NCBI GenBank assembly: GCA_017504325.1
Contig: JAFVRL010000353.1
Location: 1-6,843 of the forward strand
Direction: 5' to 3'
DNA from: Lentisphaeria bacterium
GTDB taxonomy: Bacteria; Verrucomicrobiota; Lentisphaeria; Victivallales; UBA1829
DNA length: 6,843 bases
Shown: in pieces, positions 6,763-6,843 of the stretch
Position numbering within the stretch: the stretch's first letter is position 1
Layout: each line of letters begins with the position of its first letter
Translations under genes and position numbers: made by a program
Notes under the pieces: model-generated
Told to the model about the DNA's origin: nothing
The model's input: only the letters and a program-made list of their open reading frames with translations
Database searches by the model: none

Positions 6763-6791
6763 TATATAAATGAAAAATGATCCATTTTCAA
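6763..6791 (-). promoter_or_regulatory. sigma-70-type promoter for hisG-purO
   Basis: On the minus strand TTGAAA (6791 to 6786) and TATATA (6768 to 6763) are separated by exactly 17 bases, close to the consensus TTGACA and TATAAT. Transcription would start near 6756, giving a leader of about 15 bases that is too short for a riboswitch or a histidine leader-peptide attenuator. The remaining bases to the right (6792-6843) are A/T-rich and show no gene or clear signal. Confidence 0.7.
6771..6790. promoter_or_regulatory. imperfect palindrome in the hisG promoter spacer (candidate operator)
   Basis: TGAAAA (6771-6776) and TTTTCA (6785-6790) flank a centre with GATC, giving 8 of 10 complementary positions in a 20-bp dyad. 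It lies between the -35 and -10 and overlaps most of the -35, where a bound repressor would block polymerase. The A/T-rich composition makes partial dyads common, so the regulatory role is only a proposal. Confidence 0.35.
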
Positions 6792-6843
6792 TTAAACTAT
6801 TACAATACTACCTTTTTTCTGATTTTTCCAGTAAAGAAACAAA

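Noticed and set aside
5952..6773. A 273-residue plus-strand open frame covering most of hisG
   Set aside because: It is the complement of well-conserved hisG codons (Cys- and Gly-rich, no domain) and would end inside the hisG promoter. It is a shadow frame.
6741..6791. N-terminal extension of HisG to a TTG at 6791
   Set aside because: The TTG forms part of the -35 element, and the extension lies upstream of the typical HisG N-terminus.

Overview
The window holds a compact bacterial chromosomal segment with five complete genes, all on the minus strand, plus the 3' end of a sixth reading frame on the plus strand at the left edge. In transcription order (right to left) the genes are: hisG (ATP phosphoribosyltransferase, long form), purO (archaeal-type IMP cyclohydrolase), a UvrD/Rep-type DNA helicase, a MATE-family multidrug exporter and a large PHP-domain metallohydrolase. 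No tRNA, rRNA, CRISPR array, insertion sequence, phage gene or attachment site was seen. No gap between genes exceeds about 105 bases.

hisG has a near-consensus sigma-70 promoter (6763-6791) with a 20-bp imperfect palindrome in its spacer. purO follows after 14 bases with its own Shine-Dalgarno, so the two form one transcription unit. This pairing makes metabolic sense. Histidine synthesis consumes ATP and PRPP and releases AICAR. AICAR is formylated to FAICAR, which PurO closes to IMP, returning purine to the ATP pool. A stem-loop with a U-rich tail (5142-5185) follows purO and looks like an intrinsic terminator, yet it ends only 15 bases before the helicase start codon.

The helicase and the MATE exporter are separated by three bases (stop codon, AAA, ATG). 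The exporter has no visible Shine-Dalgarno, which suggests translational coupling. The PHP gene follows after 81 bases that contain a long inverted repeat burying its ribosome binding site, along with a weak promoter candidate. The PHP gene probably converges on the plus-strand frame that ends at 115.

The organism is bacterial: it shows Shine-Dalgarno sites of the AAAGGAAA type, a sigma-70 promoter and a Rep/UvrD helicase. The presence of PurO, the style of the long HisG and the moderate base composition would fit an uncultured anaerobe of the PVC group such as Lentisphaerota, but that is a low-confidence guess. I did not find an obvious new defence, mobile or RNA system. The most interesting points are the hisG-purO linkage, the structured leader of the PHP gene, and the PHP protein itself with its unassigned flanking domains.
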